Source: a bacterium UBA7470 (lineage in GTDB: Bacteria; Pseudomonadota; Gammaproteobacteria; Burkholderiales; Burkholderiaceae_C). Taken from it: a DNA stretch of 8,646 nucleotides. How positions within the stretch are numbered: position 1 is the stretch's first letter; each line of letters starts with the position of its first letter. The position numbers were made by a program, and so were the translations under genes. The notes under the pieces are model-generated. The model searched no databases and had not been told where the DNA came from. It saw only the letters and a program-made list of their open reading frames with translations. Positions 1-4,655 of this stretch are shown here, piece by piece. The stretch lies in NCBI GenBank assembly GCA_002479815.1, contig DLPA01000090.1:4630-13275 (forward strand), written 5' to 3'.

Positions 1-338
1 CTGTGCAAAGAATCCACCCCCTGCAAATGACGGCTCGCCACCGGCACGCCCAACACGGGCACGGTGGTTTTCGCGGCCAGCATCCCCGGCAAATGCGCTG
101 CGCCGCCCGCCCCGGCGATGATGGCAGTCAAGCCACGCGCTTGCGCGGCTTCGGCATAGGCAAACAAATCATCGGGCATACGATGAGCCGATACCACACG
201 GGCTTCAAACGCCACCCCAAAGCGTTGCAAGATGTCCACGGCATGCTGCATGGTGTCCCAATCGCTGGACGAACCCATGACCACGCCCACGGCAATGGCA
301 GGCGCAGACGAGGCGGGGGAGGAGGAAGGTAAAGACAT
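1..338 (-). CDS. purE: N5-carboxyaminoimidazole ribonucleotide mutase PurE (3' part outside window)
   Basis: PurE is the cytoplasmic mutase that converts N5-CAIR to CAIR in de novo purine synthesis. The 112 residues present carry the family signatures: the phosphate-binding MGSSSDW at residues 21-27, SAHRMPDD at 50-57, whose His52 corresponds to the catalytic His45 of E. coli PurE, and the IIAGAGGAAHLPGM loop followed by the AAKT..PVLGVPV segment. The reading frame is open to position 1, so roughly the last third (about 50 residues by comparison with E. coli) lies outside the window. The ATG at 336-338 gives an N-terminus about seven residues longer than E. coli PurE, made of Ser/Pro/Ala (MSLPSSSPASSAPA). 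No clear Shine-Dalgarno precedes it, so the exact start is less certain than the identity. purK would usually follow, but that side is not visible. The gene is divergent from cnoX. Confidence 0.95.
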   Translation of the reverse strand, partial: MSLPSSSPASSAPAIAVGVVMGSSSDWDTMQHAVDILQRFGVAFEARVVSAHRMPDDLFAYAEAAQARGLTAIIAGAGGAAHLPGMLAAKTTVPVLGVPVASRHLQGVDSLH

Positions 339-438
339 AAAGACGCGCCAGAGCAAAAGACGAGCACCAAACGGCGCTTAGACACAAAGAGGCAAGCGTC
401 TGTGCAAGGCTTTGCACCAACACCCACACTCGATTCCG

Positions 439-475
439 GTAAAGTTGATATTTTACGTTTCGCCACCATATCAAC
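439..475 (+). promoter_or_regulatory. Candidate sigma70 promoter with inverted repeat upstream of cnoX
   Basis: TTGATA at 445-450 matches the -35 consensus at five of six positions. TATCAA at 469-474 matches the -10 consensus at four of six, with an 18-bp spacer. The two boxes are also the arms of a perfect 7-bp inverted repeat, GTTGATA (444-450) and TATCAAC (469-475). A second small dyad, GTAAA (439-443) with TTTAC (452-456), overlaps the first. This is an AT-rich island in an otherwise GC-rich spacer, and transcription from it would give a leader of about 70 nt before cnoX. The 18-bp gap is too wide for an FNR-type TTGAT-N4-ATCAA site. The promoter reading is an inference. Confidence 0.35.
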
Positions 476-490
476 GGTATACCCCCCTTC

Positions 491-521
491 GCCCACTGCC
501 GCCCTTGGCGTGGCGGTGGGC
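491..521 (+). other. Possible hairpin in the cnoX leader
   Basis: GCCCAC (491-496) can pair with GTGGGC (516-521), and CGCC (500-503) with GGCG (512-515). This leaves a three-base bulge and an eight-base loop. A competing fold pairs CTGCCGCC with GGCGGTGG through two G-U pairs. There is no following T-run, so it is not an intrinsic terminator. It lies 32 nt upstream of the cnoX start codon. GC-rich spacers often give such stems by chance. Confidence 0.2.
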
Positions 522-553
522 CATTGTGATGAATCCCAAGAAAGCAGCACCCC

Positions 554-1462
554 ATGATTGACGTAACCATTGCCAACTTTGATGCCGAGGTGGTTGATGC
601 CTCCTTGACCGTTCCCGTGCTGGTGGACTTTTGGGCCCCGTGGTGCGGCCCTTGCCGCTCGCTTGGGCCTGTGCTGGAAAAGCTGGAAGGGGCTTATAAC
701 GGGCGCTTCAAACTCGTCAAAATCAATTCCGACGAGGAGCAAGAGCTGGCGGGGGCGTTCGGCATTCGCAGCATTCCCACTTGCGTGTTGATGATCGGTG
801 GCAAGCCCGTTGATGGCTTTATGGGCGCACTGCCCGAAGGCCAAATTCGCGCTTTTTTAGACAAGCACCTGCCCGCCGAGGAAGAACAACCTGCACTGGA
901 AGAGGAAGAAGCCGCCCTCGCCGCCTTGGACGATGGCGATGTCGCCACCGCCGTGGTCAAGCTGCAAGAAACGGTCGCTGCCGAGCCTGACAACGACGAT
1001 GCCCGTTTTGATCTGGTCAAACTGCTGCTGCAACAAGGCTTTGAGGACGAAGCCAAAGTCGCCTTCGCCCCCGTCATCGCCAAAGCCGCTGGCGTGCGCC
1101 GCTTGAGCGCCTTGCAGCACTGGATGAACGCCTTGGATCAAGTCCCGCTGAACCTTGCGCCCGAGGCCATCGAAGCCGAGCTTCAAGCCCGCATCGCCAC
1201 CAACCGCCGCGATTTCGTCGCCCGCTTTGGCTTAGCACAACTGCGCATGACCGAACAGCGTTGGACCGATGCGATGGACGAATTGCTAGAGATTTTGATG
1301 CGGGACAAGGCGTGGAACAACGAGCTGGCCCGCAAAACCTACATCGCCATCCTCGACCTGATCGAGCCGCCCAAGCCCAAAGTTGCCGAAGGCCAAATCC
1401 CACCCGAAGACCCCACCGTCGCCACCTACCGCCGCCGCCTCTCCAGCGTGGTGCTGAGTTGA
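554..1462 (+). CDS. cnoX: CnoX/YbbN-family thioredoxin-TPR co-chaperone (redox-competent WCGPC type)
   Basis: The protein has 302 residues. Residues 1-108 are a thioredoxin fold with WAPWCGPC at 27-34 (redox pair Cys31/Cys34) and the cis-proline loop SIPT with Pro75. An acidic linker (about 108-120, EEEQ..EEEE) leads to a C-terminal helical TPR-like domain. That domain ends in the family signature RDKAWNNELARK...DPTVATYRRRLSSVVLS. This thioredoxin plus TPR layout and length define CnoX/YbbN, a cytoplasmic co-chaperone that holds unfolding proteins under oxidative or bleach stress and delivers them to GroEL and DnaK. The E. coli protein lacks the CxxC pair, whereas Caulobacter-type CnoX keeps it as this one does, so thioredoxin activity alongside holdase activity is expected. 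The ATG at 554 has a weak purine-rich stretch (AAGAAAG) about ten bases upstream, and the thioredoxin fold begins directly after it. The gene stands alone on this strand, divergent from purE. Confidence 0.93.
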   Translation: MIDVTIANFDAEVVDASLTVPVLVDFWAPWCGPCRSLGPVLEKLEGAYNGRFKLVKINSDEEQELAGAFGIRSIPTCVLMIGGKPVDGFMGALPEGQIRAFLDKHLPAEEEQPALEEEEAALAALDDGDVATAVVKLQETVAAEPDNDDARFDLVKLLLQQGFEDEAKVAFAPVIAKAAGVRRLSALQHWMNALDQVPLNLAPEAIEAELQARIATNRRDFVARFGLAQLRMTEQRWTDAMDELLEILMRDKAWNNELARKTYIAILDLIEPPKPKVAEGQIPPEDPTVATYRRRLSSVVLS

Positions 1463-1495
1463 TGCTCGGTGGGCGCAGAACTTACAGCATCAACT
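1457..1495. repeat. Perfect 10-bp inverted repeat across the convergent cnoX/GNAT gene ends
   Basis: AGTTGATGCT (1457-1466) and AGCATCAACT (1486-1495) are exact reverse complements around a 19-base loop. The left arm contains the cnoX stop codon (TGA, 1460-1462). The right arm starts two bases beyond the GNAT stop (TAA on the minus strand, 1482-1484) and lies within the last GNAT codons. A stem in the only 19-bp gap between two convergent genes suggests a shared, factor-assisted or processing-type 3' end. No T-run follows on either strand, so it is not a textbook intrinsic terminator. Confidence 0.45.
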
Positions 1496-1985
1496 TCAGA
1501 TGATGCGCCCCGGGCGTGGGGCTGGGCTGGTAGGGGGGGATTTCGATAAAGCCGATTTCTTCGTACAAGGCCCGCGCCGCCTCCATCTCGCTCAGGGTGT
1601 CGAGCAAGACGCACGAGTAGCCGCTGATGCGGGCACTGTCCATGACGGCATACACCAACTGATGCCCTAGGCCCAAGCCCCGAAAGGCGGGGGCAACGTA
1701 CAGCCGCTTCATCTCGCAGGCGTTGATGTGGTCGGTGTCAGGCAAAGGCCGATACGCCACACAGCCCGCCGGCACACCCCCCACCATCGCCAGAAACACC
1801 GCTCCATGCGGAGGCGCGTACACCTGCGCGAGCTGCTGTACCTCTCGCTCAAAGCCTTGAAAGCACAAGGGCTGTGCCACACCAGCGGCATAGTCAAGAA
1901 ACAACTGCGCGACGGCCGCCCATGCTTGAGGGGTGTGGGGTTCGCTGATGTGTGCTTGGGAGTCTGAAGCGGAACGACGGGTCAT
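1482..1985 (-). CDS. GNAT-family N-acetyltransferase
   Basis: This 167-residue protein is predicted to transfer an acetyl group from acetyl-CoA to an amine. The substrate cannot be named. The acetyl-CoA pyrophosphate-binding motif A is clear: MKRLYVAPAFRGLGLGHQLV, with the R/Q-x-x-G-x-G/A signature at residues 102-107. Strand 4 precedes it and the C-terminal ARALYEEIGF segment (137-146) is the usual motif B. The N-terminal half is less conserved, and the length is typical of a single-domain GNAT. The ATG at 1983-1985 has no clear Shine-Dalgarno. A near-palindrome GGTAAATATACC (1991-2002) occupies that position, which could affect initiation or mark an operator. The gene lies 46 bp downstream of the b561 gene on the same strand, so co-transcription is possible, and it converges on cnoX with a 19-bp gap. 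Confidence 0.85.
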   Translation of the reverse strand: MTRRSASDSQAHISEPHTPQAWAAVAQLFLDYAAGVAQPLCFQGFEREVQQLAQVYAPPHGAVFLAMVGGVPAGCVAYRPLPDTDHINACEMKRLYVAPAFRGLGLGHQLVYAVMDSARISGYSCVLLDTLSEMEAARALYEEIGFIEIPPYQPSPTPGAHHLKLML

Positions 1986-2001
1986 AGGGCGGTAAATATA
2001 C

Positions 2002-2023
2002 CTGCTTCACCACCGCTGCTTCA
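2002..2023. repeat. Short direct repeat CTGCTTCA x2 between the b561 and GNAT genes
   Basis: CTGCTTCA occurs at 2002-2009 and 2016-2023, a 14-bp period, within the 46-bp gap between the b561 gene and the GNAT gene. It lies 17-38 bases upstream of the GNAT start codon. It may be a regulator half-site pair or simply chance. Confidence 0.3.
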
Positions 2024-2031
2024 ATGGGGGT

Positions 2032-2703
2032 TCATGCCGAGCGCGTCACCAACCATGCCACCACGCCCACGCAGCACAGCAGCACCACCAATGCCAACAC
2101 CCGTGCCCCCGCATGGTCGGCACTGCTGGGCAAGGCCAGCGAGTTGGGTGCTTCTTGGTAGCCATGCAGCATGGCGGGCACGAGGTTCTTTTTCTTCACC
2201 AGTTTGTAAAACACCATCGCCCCGATGTGCAAACCCACCAGCACCCAGATGATGAGCTTGCCGTATTGCTTGTGGTAGCTGGTCGCCAGGCTGCTGGTGG
2301 CACTCGACACCCAATGCACCAAGGGGCCAGTGAAAGCGATTTCATCGTCGCTGATCAGCCCCGTGCTGACTTGGAGCAGCAAAATCAATAAGAGCGCGAA
2401 CACCGAGAACGCCCCCAAAGGGTTGTGTCCGACGTGGGATTGCGCCAACTGTGCATCGCCTTTGAAGTACGCCACCAAACGGCTGGGCGTGGGGAAAAAA
2501 TGCCAAAAGCGCGACCAATGCCCCCCAAGTACGCCCCAAATCAATCGAAACAACAGCAAACTCAGCACCGCGTAGCCAAGCTGCATATGGCGATCGATCC
2601 AATTGCCACCCACGCTGCCCGTGACAAACAAGGCCAGCACCAGCACCGCCAAGAGCCAATGGAACAGGCGGGTGGGCAAATCCCAGACTTTGATTTTTTG
2701 CAT
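2032..2703 (-). CDS. Cytochrome b561-type diheme membrane protein
   Basis: This 223-residue integral membrane protein belongs to the bacterial b561/hydrogenase-cytochrome-b fold (COG3658-like). The N-terminal VWDLPTRLFHW (6-16), with His15 at the head of helix 1, is characteristic. About five membrane segments can be seen, at roughly 17-33, 42-60, 96-116, 148-166 and 200-219. Candidate haem-ligand histidines are His15, His39, His144 and His159; exact assignment needs an alignment. The middle R-L-I-W-G-V-L-G-G block (53-61) and KQYGK..LVGLHIGA (145-162) are family hallmarks. The role is expected to be electron transfer between the quinone pool and a periplasmic acceptor. An in-frame ATG 12 codons upstream exists, but the ATG at 2701-2703 is chosen because a good AGGA (minus-strand sequence of 2710-2713) sits six bases before it and the conserved N-terminus begins there. 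The gene is divergent from the cytochrome c' gene, a likely redox partner. Confidence 0.88.
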   Translation of the reverse strand: MQKIKVWDLPTRLFHWLLAVLVLALFVTGSVGGNWIDRHMQLGYAVLSLLLFRLIWGVLGGHWSRFWHFFPTPSRLVAYFKGDAQLAQSHVGHNPLGAFSVFALLLILLLQVSTGLISDDEIAFTGPLVHWVSSATSSLATSYHKQYGKLIIWVLVGLHIGAMVFYKLVKKKNLVPAMLHGYQEAPNSLALPSSADHAGARVLALVVLLCCVGVVAWLVTRSA

Positions 2704-2724
2704 AAAGCATCCTTTTTTAAATTG

Positions 2725-2740
2725 TGTGACCGGAGTCACG
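2725..2740. promoter_or_regulatory. Crp/Fnr-family-like operator between the b561 and cytochrome c' genes
   Basis: TGTGA-N6-TCACG at 2725-2740 differs by one base from the classical CRP/Vfr half-site pair TGTGA-N6-TCACA. The core GTGAC-CGGA-GTCAC is perfectly palindromic. The centre is about 29 bases upstream of the b561 start codon and about 120 bases upstream of the cytochrome c' start. A bound regulator could therefore act on either divergent gene. No clear -10/-35 pair was found nearby, and the identity of any regulator is an inference. Confidence 0.4.
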
Positions 2741-2795
2741 GCACACCAGCGCGGTCAGAGTCCGCACACATCATGGAAGTTCATTAAACTGCACG

Positions 2796-2823
2796 CGCAG
2801 ACCCACAGCGTTCTGCGTTTTTT
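2796..2823 (+). terminator. Terminator-like hairpin with T-run in the cytochrome c' leader
   Basis: CGCAGA (2796-2801) pairs perfectly with TCTGCG (2812-2817) around a ten-base loop, and six Ts follow directly (2818-2823). It lies on the coding strand of the cytochrome c' gene, ending 20 bases before its AGGAG and 29 before its ATG. The stem is short, so termination would be weak. The upstream gene is divergent, so the structure could only act on transcripts started inside this spacer, which makes it a possible attenuator. Chance occurrence is not excluded. Confidence 0.3.
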
Positions 2824-2852
2824 ACCCACTTACATTCCCCACAGGAGTTTGC

Positions 2853-3302
2853 ATGAAAAAGTCTTTCCGTCTGATCCTTGCCGCCACGTTGGTCGCAGCG
2901 GGCGTGCCTGCCATGGCGCAATTCCAAAAACCAGAAGACGCTGTGAAATATCGGCAAGCCTCTTTTACCGTGATGGCTGCCCATTTTGGACGCTTGGGCG
3001 CGATGGCCACCGGCAAAGCACCTTTTGACGCCAAAGTGGCCCAAGACAATGCAGCGATCGTCGAAGTGATGAGCAAGCTGCCTTGGGCAGGGTTCACGCC
3101 TGACACCCAAAACCTCAAAACCAGAGTCAAAGCCGAGGCATGGGCCGAGAAAGCCAAGTTTGACCAAGGCGGTGAAAAAATGGTCGCCGAAGTCGCCAAA
3201 CTCAACGCCGCCGCCAAAACGGGCAATTTGGACAACCTGAAAGCCGCCTTTGGCGAAACCGCCAAAACCTGCAAAGCCTGCCACGACGCTTACCGCGAGT
3301 AA
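2853..3302 (+). CDS. Cytochrome c' (class II c-type cytochrome, periplasmic)
   Basis: The 149-residue precursor has a signal peptide (MKKSFR, hydrophobic core, AMA cleavage after residue 22) and a mature chain beginning QFQKPEDAVKYRQ. The haem-attachment motif CKACH lies at 140-144 near the C-terminus, with His144 as the proximal ligand and Arg148 four residues later, both typical of the four-helix-bundle class II family. From memory the mature sequence is close to Achromobacter cytochrome c', including the LPWA segment and the CKACHDAYR end. Such proteins hold a five-coordinate haem that binds NO and CO and are linked to NO tolerance. Mature residue 16, the distal-pocket position that is Leu in Achromobacter, is Phe here. 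AGGAG at 2843-2847, five bases before the ATG, is a strong ribosome-binding site. The gene is divergent from the b561 gene. Confidence 0.95.
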   Translation: MKKSFRLILAATLVAAGVPAMAQFQKPEDAVKYRQASFTVMAAHFGRLGAMATGKAPFDAKVAQDNAAIVEVMSKLPWAGFTPDTQNLKTRVKAEAWAEKAKFDQGGEKMVAEVAKLNAAAKTGNLDNLKAAFGETAKTCKACHDAYRE

Positions 3303-3350
3303 GGTCGTCAAGGTCTCAGCCCCCCATCACAAAGGGTGTGCCTGAGGACA

Positions 3351-3486
3351 AACCACCCCGTCAGGCTGCGCCTGCCACCTCTCCATAGAGGGGAATTGGG
3401 TTGCCTCACTCGTCACAGGCACGCAGCCGGAGCGACACATTCCCCTCCGATGGAGGGGTGGCAGGCGCAAGCCTGACGGGGTGGTT
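3351..3486. repeat. Long imperfect inverted repeat (REP/BIME-like hairpin)
   Basis: The left arm (3351-3396, 46 nt) and the right arm (3439-3486, 48 nt) are reverse complements with 44 matching positions, two mismatches and two single-base gaps, around a 42-base loop. The outer 17 bases of the arms (AACCACCCCGTCAGGCT and its complement) pair perfectly. Each arm ends in its own small palindrome (CCTCTCCATAGAGGGG on the left, CCCCTCCGATGGAGGGG on the right), so cruciforms can nest. The loop holds a further 5-bp dyad (TGCCT 3402-3406, AGGCA 3417-3421). There is no coding capacity. Compensating differences between the arms fit a repeat family dispersed as inverted pairs, like REP/BIME units between convergent genes. 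It begins 48 bases after the cytochrome c' stop and may act as a 3'-end stabilising or terminating structure. Confidence 0.8.
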
Positions 3487-3519
3487 GCTGCGCAGACCCA
3501 CATCACCCCACAAAAATCA

Positions 3520-3750
3520 TAGTAAAAAATGTGAGCTGCTTACGCAAGTAATACGGGCAATTCAGCCTATTTAACACCAAAAAATAGTCATTTTTCTTTA
3601 AAAAAACACCTTTTCAGCCCGCCGCTTCGTCCCAAAACGCATCTTGGGGGTGTGTTGGAAGGCATTTTTTAGATTTTTCAGCCTACTTTTAAGCATTAAA
3701 TACGCCAAATCTACCGTTTTACTTGCGTAAGCAGCTCACTTTTTTTACTA
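3520..3750. mobile_element. MITE-like element with 35-bp terminal inverted repeats and TA flanks
   Basis: Terminal inverted repeats lie at 3522-3556 and 3714-3748. They match at 33 of 35 positions and contain a perfect 20-bp core (GTGAGCTGCTTACGCAAGTA at 3531-3550, its complement at 3720-3739). TA stands immediately outside both ends (3520-3521 and 3749-3750), as expected for a TA target duplication of the IS630/Tc1-mariner type. The 157-bp interior is AT-rich and has no plausible gene. It carries three copies of TTCAGCC (3561-3567, 3613-3619, 3677-3683) and a small AAAAAT-AGTC-ATTTTT hairpin (3580-3595). No transposase is visible, so movement would need one in trans. An alternative is a large stem-loop terminator or a structured RNA, since T-rich stretches follow the arms on both strands. 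Because TA is self-complementary, it could be part of the inverted repeat and not a duplication. Confidence 0.65.
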
Positions 3751-3760
3751 CTTTTTTTAC
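3738..3760. repeat. Tandem ACTTTTTTTAC x2 at the right end of the MITE-like element
   Basis: The 11-mer ACTTTTTTTAC occurs at 3738-3748 and again at 3750-3760, one base apart. The first copy is the outer tip of the right terminal repeat and the second lies outside it. The left tip has only one comparable copy, followed by a degenerate version. This may reflect slippage, or insertion next to a similar sequence. It lies between 9 and 31 bases downstream of the creatininase stop. Confidence 0.5.
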
Positions 3761-3768
3761 AAGTCGCT

Positions 3769-4626
3769 TCACAGCCCATCCCAACACGGCCCATCGACCA
3801 GCGTGTTCAGGGGCAAGTCGGCGATTTCTTGCAGCAGCTTGGCTAATTGCAGCGCCGCCGCAGCGATGACGGCTTGGCCTTTGGCTGCCGTGGCAGCACT
3901 GGCATTGCCCGCTGCGCCCATGGGGTTGTAGTCCTGCATCTGCCAGCCCAGTTTGGCGCTGCTGCCATTGCCCAAGATGGCATAACGCGCGGCACGGTCT
4001 TGCGAGCTGGAATGAAAGTGCCGCGCCAGCCCCATATTCACCCGCTCGGGATGCAGCGCCAGCATCATCGAGGTTTCGATGTCGCCCGCGTGGATACCAA
4101 AACGATGCTCTTCGGCGCTGAACAGGGCTTGCACCTCGTCGCCCAAAGGCAGGCTGTACCAACTGCTGGCATAGACGATCAAGTCGTGTTCGGTGCGCAA
4201 ATCGCGGGCCACGATGTCCATCAGGCTGACCTGACCGCCGTGGGCATTGAACAGCAGCAGCTTCTTCACCCCCGCTTGCGCGACGCACGCGCCCAACTCG
4301 CGCCACACCCGCATCACCGTCTCGGCGCTCAGGCTCAACGTCCCCGCAAAGCGAGCATGCTCGGCACTGCGCCCCACCGCTTGCGTCGGTAAAAACAAAA
4401 CCGGCAACTCCGGCGGCAAGTGCGGCAAGCAGGCAGCGACGATGCCATCGACCAAAGCGGCATCCACCCGCAAAGGCAGATGCGGGCCATGCTGCTCAAT
4501 GGCTGCCACGGGTAAGACCGCCACCGTCCGCGCCGCCTCGCCCGAGGCCATGCGCTGGGCAAATTGCAAAGTGGTCAAATCCGCCCAAAAACGCGGCGCA
4601 GTGTTTGGCACAGGGTTCATATGCAT
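3769..4626 (-). CDS. Creatininase-family amidohydrolase (not a typical creatininase)
   Basis: The 285-residue protein has the creatininase fold: LPVAAIEQHGPHLPLRVDAAL at residues 38-58 supplies Glu44, His46 and Asp55 as metal ligands, LLLFNAHGGQ (123-132) supplies His129, and HAGDIETSMML gives His179 and Glu184. The family hydrolyses cyclic amides or amide-like C-N bonds with two divalent metals; it includes creatininase, the mycofactocin peptidase MftE and the FAPy deformylase ArfB. From memory, Pseudomonas creatininase reads NGHYEN where this protein reads NAHGGQ. Tyr121 and the metal ligand Glu122 are thus Gly130 and Gly131 here, arguing against creatinine as substrate. ATG at 4624-4626 is preferred over the in-frame ATG at 4618-4620 because AGGA on the minus strand lies seven bases before it. 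The gene lies 29 bp downstream of the transporter and is last in the run. Confidence 0.87.
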   Translation of the reverse strand: MHMNPVPNTAPRFWADLTTLQFAQRMASGEAARTVAVLPVAAIEQHGPHLPLRVDAALVDGIVAACLPHLPPELPVLFLPTQAVGRSAEHARFAGTLSLSAETVMRVWRELGACVAQAGVKKLLLFNAHGGQVSLMDIVARDLRTEHDLIVYASSWYSLPLGDEVQALFSAEEHRFGIHAGDIETSMMLALHPERVNMGLARHFHSSSQDRAARYAILGNGSSAKLGWQMQDYNPMGAAGNASAATAAKGQAVIAAAALQLAKLLQEIADLPLNTLVDGPCWDGL

Positions 4627-4655
4627 GAAAAATTCCTAAAAAAACAGCTCCACAC

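Larger units (their letters stand above)
3303..3768. other. 466-bp gene-free convergent spacer containing two inverted-repeat elements
   Basis: No credible coding region lies between the cytochrome c' stop and the creatininase stop. The first 48 bases show only a weak imperfect dyad (GTCTCAG near 3313 with CTGAGGAC near 3342). The rest is the long hairpin at 3351-3486, a 33-bp gap, the MITE-like element at 3520-3750, and an 18-bp tail. GC content drops sharply after about 3508. There is no canonical intrinsic terminator for either convergent gene, so these structures may serve as 3' boundaries. Confidence 0.8.

Noticed and set aside
128..844. A long minus-strand frame spanning the purE/cnoX spacer
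   Set aside because: It reads antisense to cnoX and out of frame through purE, and has low-complexity, motif-free translation. It is a by-product of GC-rich coding DNA.
2704..2739. A 12-codon longer start for the cytochrome b561 gene
   Set aside because: The downstream ATG has AGGA at correct spacing and directly precedes the conserved N-terminal helix. The longer form would read through that ribosome-binding site and part of the operator-like dyad.
2784..3311. Open frames antisense to cytochrome c'
   Set aside because: The sense strand has a signal peptide, a CxxCH motif and a strong ribosome-binding site. The antisense frames have no domain.
3311..3346. Possible terminator directly after cytochrome c'
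   Set aside because: The dyad GTCTCAG/CTGAGGAC is imperfect with a long loop and no T-run follows.
3303..3768. CRISPR array or tRNA in the gene-free spacer
   Set aside because: There are no regularly spaced identical repeats with unique spacers, and no cloverleaf-like or TTCGA T-loop pattern was found. The repeats present are inverted pairs.
3719..4306. A minus-strand open frame running from inside the creatininase gene into the right arm of the MITE-like element
   Set aside because: It overlaps the creatininase-family gene in another frame, has no recognisable domain, and its tail simply reads the terminal repeat and poly-A tracts.
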